7,869 nucleotides of DNA from Verrucomicrobiota bacterium (GTDB taxonomy: Bacteria > Verrucomicrobiota > Verrucomicrobiia > Opitutales > Opitutaceae): the NCBI GenBank assembly GCA_023430565.1, contig JAEZAD010000248.1, positions 1 to 7,869 of the forward strand, written 5' to 3'. Below the pieces are notes generated by a model that saw only the letters and a list, made by a program, of their open reading frames with translations, searched no databases and was not told where the DNA came from. Position numbers and translations under genes: made by a program. Below are positions 1 to 5,442 of this stretch, one piece after another (positions within the stretch are counted from its first letter, which is position 1; every line of letters starts with the position of its first letter).

Positions 1-429
1 CTGCTCAACGAAGAAACAAAATCCTTCGCCGGCACCGCCCGCTATACGCTCGCCTTCGACGCCCCCGCCGCCAAATCCGATTTCTGGCAGCTCGACCTCG
101 GCGAGGTCCGCGAAAGCGCCCGCGTCCTCCTCAACGGTCACGAGCTCGGCACGCTCATTCACCCTCCTTTCCGCGTCGTCATCGCCGCCGACGCTCTTCG
201 TCCCCAAAACACGCTCGAAATCCTCGTCACCAATCTTGCCGCCAATCGCATCGCCGATCTCGACCGCCGCCGCGTGCCCTGGAAAATTTTCTACAACGCC
301 AACATGCCCGCCCATCTCCCCGAGAATCGCGGCCCTGACGGCCTCTTCACCGCGGCCCACTGGCCGCCGCGCCCTTCCGGCCTCCTCGGCCCCGTCACCC
401 TCACTCCGCTATCGAATTTCACCCCGTAG
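1..429 (+). CDS. C-terminal fragment of a GH106-like alpha-L-rhamnosidase family glycosyl hydrolase
   Basis: The reading frame is open from the first base and ends at TAG (427-429), so only the last 142 residues are present and the catalytic part lies upstream. What is visible is a galactose-binding-like beta-sandwich typical of the end of GH106 and some GH2-like enzymes. It reads LDLGEVRESA (fragment residues 31-40), then the sugar-binding NGHELG turn (45-50), HPPFRV (54-59), VTNLAANR (76-83) and a terminal SGLLGPV strand (126-132). The family typically removes terminal alpha-L-rhamnose from plant polysaccharides such as rhamnogalacturonan, usually outside the cytoplasm. The esterase gene starts 34 bases downstream on the same strand, so the two may be co-transcribed. 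The family call rests on the C-terminal pattern only. Another glycosidase with the same sandwich domain, such as a GH2 relative, remains possible. Confidence 0.72.
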   Translation: MLNEETKSFAGTARYTLAFDAPAAKSDFWQLDLGEVRESARVLLNGHELGTLIHPPFRVVIAADALRPQNTLEILVTNLAANRIADLDRRRVPWKIFYNANMPAHLPENRGPDGLFTAAHWPPRPSGLLGPVTLTPLSNFTP

Positions 430-463
430 GCCGCCCGCTCGCTGGCCCCACGCCTCGTCTTCC

Positions 464-1375
464 ATGAAACTCCCCGCCCTCCTCACCTTCATGCTCGCCC
501 TCACCTCCCTCAGCTACGCCGCGGACTCGCGCGCCAACCTCATCCCCCTCTGGCCCGAAGGCATTCCCAACGCCAGGAACCTCGGCCCCGAACAGGTCGA
601 CGAACGCGGCTTCATCACCAACATCAGCGAGCCCACCCTCGAGGTCTTCGCCGCCGCCGTCGACCGCCCCAACGGCACCGCCGTCATCGTGTGCCCAGGC
701 GGCGGATACCGTGGACTCTCCCGTCTCCGCGAAGGCGTCCAATACGCCAACTGGCTCAGCCACCTCGGCATCACCGCCTTCGTCCTCACCAACCGCGTCG
801 GCGAATTCGGCCACCCCGCCCCGCTCCAGGACGTCCTTCGCGCCGTCCGCATCGTCCGCTCCCGCGCCGCCGAATTCAAAATCGATCCCACGCGCATCGG
901 CGTCATGGGCAGCTCCGCCGGCGGCCACCTCACCGCCAGTGCCGGCACGCTCTACGACCACGCCCACGGCAAAACCGGCGCCGCGCTCGACGCCGTCAGC
1001 GCCCGCCCCGACTTCCTCATCCTCATGTATCCGGTGATCACGCTCGACGACCCGCACGCGCACGTCGGCTCCCGCGAACTTCTTCTCGGCAAAAACCCCT
1101 CACCCGAACTCCTCCAACTTCTCTCCGTCGAAAAACAGGTCACGGCTCAAACCCCGCCCACGCTCCTGATCCACACCCAGGAGGACAAAACCGTGCCGAT
1201 CGAAAACAGCATCCTCTTCTTCCAGGCCCTCACCCGCGCCGGTGTCCCCGCCGAATTCTACGCCTTCGAACGCGGCGAACACGGCATGGGCATGCGCGAC
1301 GCCCTCGGCACCGCCTCGGACTGGCCCAAGCGCGCCGAAGAATGGCTCCACGCCCGCGGCCTTCTTGGCAAATAA
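464..1375 (+). CDS. Secreted alpha/beta-hydrolase esterase (acetyl esterase/xylan or pectin esterase type)
   Basis: This 303-residue protein probably hydrolyses acetyl or other short esters on plant polysaccharides. The frame is open back to 236, but that extension overlaps the preceding gene and is low-complexity. The ATG at 464 opens a clear signal peptide (MKLPALLTFMLALTSLSYA, likely cleaved after Ala19), so it is the chosen start. The oxyanion-hole segment is CPGGGYRG (77-84). The nucleophile elbow is GSSAG (149-153) with Ser151. The likely acid is Asp241 in QEDKTVP, and the likely base is His273 in GEHGMG. The triad, order and length fit the small acetyl-esterase branch of the alpha/beta hydrolases (BD-FAE/Axe-like). 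It lies 34 bases after the rhamnosidase-like gene, which suggests removal of acetyl groups that would block glycan breakdown. The exact ester substrate cannot be read from sequence. No Shine-Dalgarno motif is visible before the start. Confidence 0.87.
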   Translation: MKLPALLTFMLALTSLSYAADSRANLIPLWPEGIPNARNLGPEQVDERGFITNISEPTLEVFAAAVDRPNGTAVIVCPGGGYRGLSRLREGVQYANWLSHLGITAFVLTNRVGEFGHPAPLQDVLRAVRIVRSRAAEFKIDPTRIGVMGSSAGGHLTASAGTLYDHAHGKTGAALDAVSARPDFLILMYPVITLDDPHAHVGSRELLLGKNPSPELLQLLSVEKQVTAQTPPTLLIHTQEDKTVPIENSILFFQALTRAGVPAEFYAFERGEHGMGMRDALGTASDWPKRAEEWLHARGLLGK

Positions 1376-1390
1376 CGTCTCGCCTGTTGC

Positions 1391-1419
1391 TTGTCATTCT
1401 GAGCGAAGCGAAGAATCCA
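1391..1419 (+). repeat. 29-base hairpin repeat, copy 1 (GCGAAGC core)
   Basis: This 29-base sequence is identical to 6915-6943 and in the same orientation. It folds symmetrically: ATTCT (1396-1400) pairs with AGAAT (1412-1416), GA faces GA as a tandem mismatch, and GC pairs with GC around a GAA loop (1405-1407). An outer TG/CA pair closes the ends. It sits in the 65-base gap between two convergent genes, 16 bases after the esterase stop, so it may end transcription. It has no U-tract, so a classical rho-independent terminator is not supported. Confidence 0.85.
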
Positions 1420-1440
1420 CGCGTTCGCCCAAGTTTCTTC

Positions 1441-2142
1441 CTACCGCGCAAACCTCCCCTCCCGCAAAAACGCCACTGTCTGCCGGATCGTCTCCACATC
1501 CCGCATCATCAACGGATGCGTCACCGGCAACACGAGGTGATCCGCCATCCCGTCGAGCTTCGTCTTCTCGACCGACACCTTTCCGTCATCCGGCCCCGGA
1601 ATCATCGCGCTGTTGATCCAGTTGATCGACCGATTCCCCGCGATGATCCCCACCACGAAGTTCGCCCGCCCCAACCGCCGTGGAAGCGACTCCTCTCCCG
1701 TTCCCAGCTCCCGCCCCGCCGGCCCATTGATCCACGCGAATACCCGCCACCCGCCGATCCGGTCGACCACCTCGCTCCCGCCATTCGGCGGCCCCAGCAT
1801 CACCACGCCCCCAAGTTCCCGCACCGGATGCCGCGCCAGATAACTCCGCACCAGAATCCCCCCGAGCGAATGCGTCACGAAATGCACCCGCTCCGCCCCA
1901 CGCCCGCGACACGCCTCCAGCGCACCGCCCACCGCCTGTTCGCTCAGCGCCTCCACCGCCGCCATCCGCGACTCATAATCCACATTCACCACCGTGTAAC
2001 CTTCGCGCTCAAGCTCGGCCGCCATCACCTCCATCGACGCGCTCGTGCGCGCCAGCCCGTGCAGCAGAACAACAAACTCAGCCGCCCGCGCCTCAACCGC
2101 CCACAACGCCACCGCGAAGAAACACCACCAGCGCACACGCAT
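1441..2142 (-). CDS. Secreted lipase/esterase-like alpha/beta hydrolase (PGAP1/EstA-like fold)
   Basis: This is the only minus-strand gene, 233 residues from the ATG whose complement is at 2140-2142. The frame runs upstream to 2184, but the internal Met begins a clean signal peptide (MRVRWWCFFAVALWAVEARA, cleavage near Ala20), so it is preferred. The oxyanion-hole HG is at 28-29 in LLHGLARTS. The nucleophile elbow is THSLGG (90-95) with Ser92. LGPPNGGSEVVD (117-128) is characteristic of this hydrolase branch. The probable acid is Asp185 or Asp186 in GPDDGKVSV, and the probable base is His209 in VTHPLMM. The first Gly of the usual GxSxG is Thr, which is common in this branch. The likely activity is ester or lipid hydrolysis in the periplasm; the substrate is unknown. 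It converges on the esterase and diverges from the oxidoreductase, and nothing ties it clearly to pectin use. Its coding strand is G-rich, unlike the C-rich coding strands of its neighbours. Confidence 0.85.
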   Translation of the reverse strand: MRVRWWCFFAVALWAVEARAAEFVVLLHGLARTSASMEVMAAELEREGYTVVNVDYESRMAAVEALSEQAVGGALEACRGRGAERVHFVTHSLGGILVRSYLARHPVRELGGVVMLGPPNGGSEVVDRIGGWRVFAWINGPAGRELGTGEESLPRRLGRANFVVGIIAGNRSINWINSAMIPGPDDGKVSVEKTKLDGMADHLVLPVTHPLMMRDVETIRQTVAFLREGRFAR

Positions 2143-2320
2143 AGATTCGATTCCAAGCCCTAGCCTCCCGCCACCTCTTCTCAAACCTTCTCATCGCACG
2201 AACCGTGCCTTCCGACCGTCCGCCACCTCCCCTCTTCGCCTCCCCGTTCGCCTCACTTCTCTTTCCTTCGCGCCTCTTCGCGTCCTTCGCGTCAACCTCT
2301 TCCTCCCCTCCTCTCCTCCC
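2143..2320. promoter_or_regulatory. Divergent intergenic region between the lipase-like and oxidoreductase genes
   Basis: These 178 bases separate two divergently read genes, so promoters for both must lie here or inside the flanking coding sequence. I cannot identify convincing -35/-10 boxes or an operator. The right half is strongly pyrimidine-rich on the + strand and ends in 25 consecutive pyrimidines (2296-2320) touching the ATG. It also carries a short TTCGCG repeat, listed separately. Confidence 0.5.
2267..2291 (+). repeat. Short degenerate TTCGCG tandem repeat
   Basis: TTCGCG occurs at 2267-2272, 2277-2282 and 2286-2291, with start-to-start spacings of 10 and 9 bases. The reverse complement reads as repeated ACGCGAAG-like units, resembling GCAAAGACGCAAAG-type intergenic repeats found in many bacterial genomes (from memory, not searched). 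It lies in the upstream region of the oxidoreductase gene. No function is evident. Confidence 0.5.
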
Positions 2321-3673
2321 ATGTCCCCCACTCGCTACGCCTTCGTCGGCACCGGCGGCCGCGCCATCAGCTTCATCGAGCCGCTCGCCACCACCCACCG
2401 CGCCCACAATCGCCTCGTCGCCCTCTGTGATCTCAGCCCGACGCGCATGGCCTACTACAACAATCTCCTCGCCAACGAATGGGCCCACGGCGTCGTCCCG
2501 ACGTTCGCTCCCGACCGCTTCGACGAACTCCTCCGCACCACCAAGCCCGACGTCGTCTTCGTCTGCTCCGTCGACGGCACGCATCACGACTACATCGTCC
2601 GCTCCCTCCACGCCAGCTGCGACGTCATCACCGAAAAACCTCTCACGATCGACGCCGCGAAATGCCGCGCGATCCTCGACGCCGTCCGCGCCACCGGCCG
2701 CCGCGTCCGCGTCGCCTTCAACTACCGCTGGGCTCCCTTCCGCACCAAAGTCAAAGAGCTCCTCGCCGCCGGCACCATCGGCCGCGTCCACTCCGTCAAC
2801 CTCGAATACCTCCTCGATACCCACCACGGCGCCGACTACTTCCGCCGCTGGCACGCCCACGCCGACCAATCCGGCACACTCCTCGTCCACAAATCGACGC
2901 ACCACTTCGACCTCGTGAACTGGTGGCTCGACGCCATCCCGCAACAGGTCTTCGCCTACGGCGACCTCGTCTTCTACGGGCGAAAAAACGCCCTCGCCCG
3001 CGGCGACGAAAAACTCACCCGCTACGACCGCTACACCGGCGAACCGCTCGCCAACGACGACCCCTTCCGCCTCGACCTCGAGGAATCCGAACCGCTCCGC
3101 AGGCTCTACCGCGCCGCCGAGGCCGACTCCGGCTACATTCGCGACCGCAATGTCTTTCGCGACGACATCACCATCTACGACCAGATGTCCGTCAACGTCC
3201 GCTACCGCACCGCCCAGCTCCTCACGTATTCGCTCACCTGCTACAGCCCGCGCGAGGGCATGCGCGTCTGCTTCAACGGCGACCGCGGCCGCCTCGAATA
3301 CCACGAGTTCGTCGGCACCGGCATCAACCGCGGCGTTCGCCCCGACGAGTTCAAGCTCGAGCAAAAACCCGGCGCCGAAGCCGAGGGCGAGTGGATTCGC
3401 GTGTATCCGCATTTCAAGAACAGCTACCTCGTTCCCGTCCCCGCCCAGAGCGGCCCGCACGGCGGCGCCGACGAAATCCTCTGCCGCTCCTTCTTCGACC
3501 CGTCGTCCCCCAAAACCGACCCGCTCGGCCGCTTCGCCGAACACGAACAAGGCGCCGCGTCCATCCTCGTCGGCATCGCCGCCGTCGAATCCATCCGTCG
3601 CAACACTCCCATCAACCTCCTCGACCTCGCCCCCCTCCGCCCCGAAGCCACCAAACTCAGCGAACTCCGATAA
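2321..3673 (+). CDS. Gfo/Idh/MocA-family NAD(P)-dependent oxidoreductase
   Basis: This 450-residue protein belongs to the glucose-fructose oxidoreductase/inositol dehydrogenase superfamily, which oxidises sugars or sugar derivatives with a nicotinamide cofactor. The ATG at 2321 is chosen because the first Rossmann strand follows at once (RYAFVGTGGRA, 5-15). The frame stays open back to 2045, but that stretch is not protein-like. Asp37 ends the second strand and suggests NAD preference. The catalytic-Lys motif EKP is at 105-107. The second active-site segment reads HKSTHHFD (190-197), with His194 as the likely catalytic His and His190 where many relatives carry Asp. At 450 residues it is longer than the usual 330-400, with an extended middle and C-terminus. 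No signal peptide is seen, so it is probably cytoplasmic. The context suggests oxidation of a pectin-derived sugar, but the substrate is not predictable. It is preceded by a pure pyrimidine tract and no Shine-Dalgarno. Confidence 0.9.
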   Translation: MSPTRYAFVGTGGRAISFIEPLATTHRAHNRLVALCDLSPTRMAYYNNLLANEWAHGVVPTFAPDRFDELLRTTKPDVVFVCSVDGTHHDYIVRSLHASCDVITEKPLTIDAAKCRAILDAVRATGRRVRVAFNYRWAPFRTKVKELLAAGTIGRVHSVNLEYLLDTHHGADYFRRWHAHADQSGTLLVHKSTHHFDLVNWWLDAIPQQVFAYGDLVFYGRKNALARGDEKLTRYDRYTGEPLANDDPFRLDLEESEPLRRLYRAAEADSGYIRDRNVFRDDITIYDQMSVNVRYRTAQLLTYSLTCYSPREGMRVCFNGDRGRLEYHEFVGTGINRGVRPDEFKLEQKPGAEAEGEWIRVYPHFKNSYLVPVPAQSGPHGGADEILCRSFFDPSSPKTDPLGRFAEHEQGAASILVGIAAVESIRRNTPINLLDLAPLRPEATKLSELR

Positions 3674-3686
3674 TTTGGCCCAGGTC

Positions 3687-3716
3687 GTTCTCGTTCTCTT
3701 TCTCGTTCTCGTTCTC
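3687..3716 (+). repeat. Hexanucleotide tandem repeat (GTTCTC)n
   Basis: Five 6-base units run without a gap: GTTCTC twice, TTTCTC once, GTTCTC twice. The array begins 14 bases after the oxidoreductase stop codon. The opposite strand reads as GAGAAC units. Such microsatellites can change length by slippage. It lies outside any accepted coding sequence, so phase variation of a protein is not implied. Confidence 0.9.
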
Positions 3717-3725
3717 TTCCGTCAC

Positions 3726-3742
3726 GAGGGAGCCCCGCCCTC
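3726..3742. repeat. Small GAGGG/CCCTC inverted repeat
   Basis: GAGGG (3726-3730) and CCCTC (3738-3742) can pair around a 7-base C-rich loop. It sits between the hexamer array and the larger palindrome in the same gap. The stem is short and could arise by chance in GC-rich DNA. It is listed because three structured elements adjoin one another here. Confidence 0.35.
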
Positions 3743-3747
3743 CCAAC

Positions 3748-3774
3748 AAAGTGTCACCCAATAGGTGACACTTT
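3748..3774. repeat. Perfect 11-bp palindrome with 5-base loop (terminator- or operator-like)
   Basis: AAAGTGTCACC (3748-3758) and GGTGACACTTT (3764-3774) are exact reverse complements separated by CAATA. As RNA it forms an 11-bp stem with an A-run before and three U residues after, so it could act as a weak, possibly bidirectional terminator for the oxidoreductase transcript. As DNA the GTGTCACC/GGTGACAC arms could be a dimeric regulator site for the gene starting at 3861. The structure is certain; the role is not. Confidence 0.8.
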
Positions 3775-3860
3775 CCCCCCGCCCCCCGCGAACTGTCCGA
3801 GCGCCTCCGCCGCATCGCCCGTTCCGTCCGCGCCGTCCTCCATCCGCATCCCCCTTCCCC

Positions 3861-5213
3861 ATGCGCTCACGATTCATCCTTCTGCTCGCCTTCGCGCTCG
3901 TAACCTCCGCCGCCCACGCCTCCGCCGTCGGCCGCATCTTCCCGTCCGAAAAACGCACCTACACCGACGCCGTCACCGGTCTCACCGTCACCGTCCTCAC
4001 CACCGACTCCGCGAGCGACGCCAAGCCCTACCAAACCCACACCACGTGGACCGCCGACGGCGAGTGGATCATCTTCCGTTCCCACCGCGGCAACAACGGC
4101 TCCCAAGCTTTCCTCGTCCACGAACGCGACGGCACCATCGTCCAGCTCACCGACGGCCCCGGCACGGGCACCGGCAGCCTGAATCTCGCGCGAAAATCGA
4201 TGAAGCTCTACTTCACCCGCACCCTCGCGCCCGCCTCGTCGTCCGATTCTTCCACCCACCCTCCCCGCCATCTCATCGAGCTCGATCTCGCGAAACTCCT
4301 CCCCGACGCCCTCGCCCACCGCGTCGCCGCCGACCCCTCCACCTACGAACGCGTCGTCTGCACCTTCCCCGCCGACCTCCGCGACTCCGGTGGCCTCGCC
4401 CTCGATGCCGACGAATCTGTCATCTACTGGGGCGTCGCCTTCGGCCCGCGCCCCGAACGCCCCGCACCCACCCACGCCAACCGCACCGCCGACGGCCGCT
4501 CTCAAGTCGACGCCGCCAACACCAACCCCGCCGAACAACGCGCCGCCGCCCGCGCCCGCTTCGCCGCCGCCGGCCAGGGCCCCGGCGGTATCCGTAAAAT
4601 CGATATCGCGACCGGCGCCATCTCCACCGTCATCGACGTCGACCTCCGCATGGGCCACGTCCAAACCAATCCCTGGGTCCCCGGCGAAATCATCTACTGC
4701 CACGAAACCACCGGCGACGCCCCCCAGCGCATGTGGACCGTCCGCGGCGACGGCTCCGGGAATCGCCCGCTCTACGTCGAAACGCCCGACGAATGGGTCA
4801 CCCATGAGACCGTCGCCGGCCGCGACGAAGTGATGTTCAACATCATGGGCCACCTGCCCTACCTCCGCGAACGCCCCACCGGAGTCGCCGTCGTCAACCT
4901 CCGCACCAACAGCATGAAAATCCTCGGCCAGATGGAAGAGGAGATGCCCAACGGTGCCCAAGGCGGCTTCTGGCATTGCAACGGCTCGCCCGACGGGCGC
5001 TGGGCCGTCGCCGACAACTTCTCGGGCACCATCACGCTCATCGACCGCCGCAACGCCCGCCAACGCGTCCTCACCACCGATCACAAGATGAAGCCCGACC
5101 ACACCCACCCCATCTTCAGTCCCGATAGCCGCCGCGTCCTCATCCAGTCCGGTCACCTCACCGACGGCCAAAGCCTCGACCTTATGACCGTCGAAATCCC
5201 CACCGACTGGTAG
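3861..5213 (+). CDS. Secreted PL22-like oligogalacturonate lyase family beta-propeller protein
   Basis: This 450-residue protein resembles oligogalacturonate lyases, seven-bladed propellers that cleave short unsaturated galacturonides from pectin using a His base and a bound metal. The ATG at 3861 starts a signal peptide (MRSRFILLLAFALVTSAAHA, cleavage near Ala20-Ala22), so export is expected, whereas the Yersinia-type enzymes are cytoplasmic. Propeller-like repeats include TWTADGEWIIF (62-72), NGSPDGRWAVADN (374-386) and FSPDSRRVLIQS (419-430). By-eye alignment to Yersinia Ogl gives GH (265-266), CHE with candidate base His281, RMW (290-292), THE with His315, and HTHP (His414, His416). The Gln that helps bind metal in the reference aligns with Lys411. 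An Ala/Arg/Pro-rich stretch at about 197-240 looks like an insertion. The alternative is a general WD40/PD40 (TolB-like) propeller without lyase activity. The next gene encodes an unsaturated uronyl hydrolase, which supports a uronide role. Confidence 0.75.
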   Translation: MRSRFILLLAFALVTSAAHASAVGRIFPSEKRTYTDAVTGLTVTVLTTDSASDAKPYQTHTTWTADGEWIIFRSHRGNNGSQAFLVHERDGTIVQLTDGPGTGTGSLNLARKSMKLYFTRTLAPASSSDSSTHPPRHLIELDLAKLLPDALAHRVAADPSTYERVVCTFPADLRDSGGLALDADESVIYWGVAFGPRPERPAPTHANRTADGRSQVDAANTNPAEQRAAARARFAAAGQGPGGIRKIDIATGAISTVIDVDLRMGHVQTNPWVPGEIIYCHETTGDAPQRMWTVRGDGSGNRPLYVETPDEWVTHETVAGRDEVMFNIMGHLPYLRERPTGVAVVNLRTNSMKILGQMEEEMPNGAQGGFWHCNGSPDGRWAVADNFSGTITLIDRRNARQRVLTTDHKMKPDHTHPIFSPDSRRVLIQSGHLTDGQSLDLMTVEIPTDW

Positions 5214-5249
5214 GGATGCCTCTGTAGGGCCGGCCTCTCCGAGGCATCC
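5214..5249. terminator. Hairpin starting on the base after the PL22-like stop codon
   Basis: GGATGCCTC (5214-5222) is an exact reverse complement of GAGGCATCC (5241-5249). The stem can gain a G-T wobble and an A-T pair outward to 5212/5251. The 18-base loop contains the palindrome GGCCGGCC. Its place directly after TAG (5211-5213) suggests a transcription end or 3' RNA protection. There is no U-run after it, only TTCGCTTT, so this is not a textbook intrinsic terminator. Confidence 0.55.
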
Positions 5250-5255
5250 TTCGCT

Positions 5256-5302
5256 TTACCCGCGGTAACCTGCGATTCTGACGGTCCTCCCCCCGCCAGA
5301 AT
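5256..5302. repeat. Two further inverted repeats upstream of the GH88 gene
   Basis: TTACC (5256-5260) pairs with GGTAA (5264-5268) around CGC. Next, ATTCTG-A-CGG (5275-5284) pairs with CCG-C-CAGAAT (5293-5302) with one mismatch and an 8-base loop. With the hairpin at 5214-5249 they make three dyads in about 90 bases. The small TTACC/GGTAA dyad, with a central CG, could be a regulator site of the LacI kind. That is only suggestive, and no regulator gene is present in the window. Confidence 0.4.
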
Positions 5303-5442
5303 TCTCTCCGTTGCGCCGTCTTCCTGTATTCGTTCCCTTCCTCCACGCGCCTCAAGCCCACCGCTCCGCCGCGTGGCCACCCCGCCGCTCTCCGTCTTTT
5401 CTCTTCGCCCTAAACCGCCGCCCTTTCGTCCCCTCCCGGACC

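Noticed and set aside
90..100. Calling the first fragment a GH2 beta-galactosidase
   Set aside because: The sugar-binding sandwich is shared, but the VTNLAANR and terminal SGLLGPV pattern fits GH106-like C-termini better. The catalytic part is missing, so confidence was reduced rather than a second call made.
236..463. N-terminal extension of the esterase frame
   Set aside because: It overlaps the rhamnosidase-like gene, is Pro/Ser-rich, and would bury the signal peptide that starts at 464.
2093..3550. 485-codon antisense open frame opposite the Gfo/Idh gene
   Set aside because: Low-complexity shadow of a real gene with clear Rossmann and EKP motifs. No family features of its own.
2479..3768. 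Plus-strand alternate frame ending in a Ser-Phe repeat
   Set aside because: Arg/Pro-rich out-of-frame translation of the Gfo/Idh gene. The SFSFSF tail is only the hexamer microsatellite read as codons.
3867..5171. 434-codon antisense open frame opposite the PL22-like gene
   Set aside because: Gly/Ala/Val/Asp-rich shadow that lies almost exactly under a recognisable secreted propeller protein.
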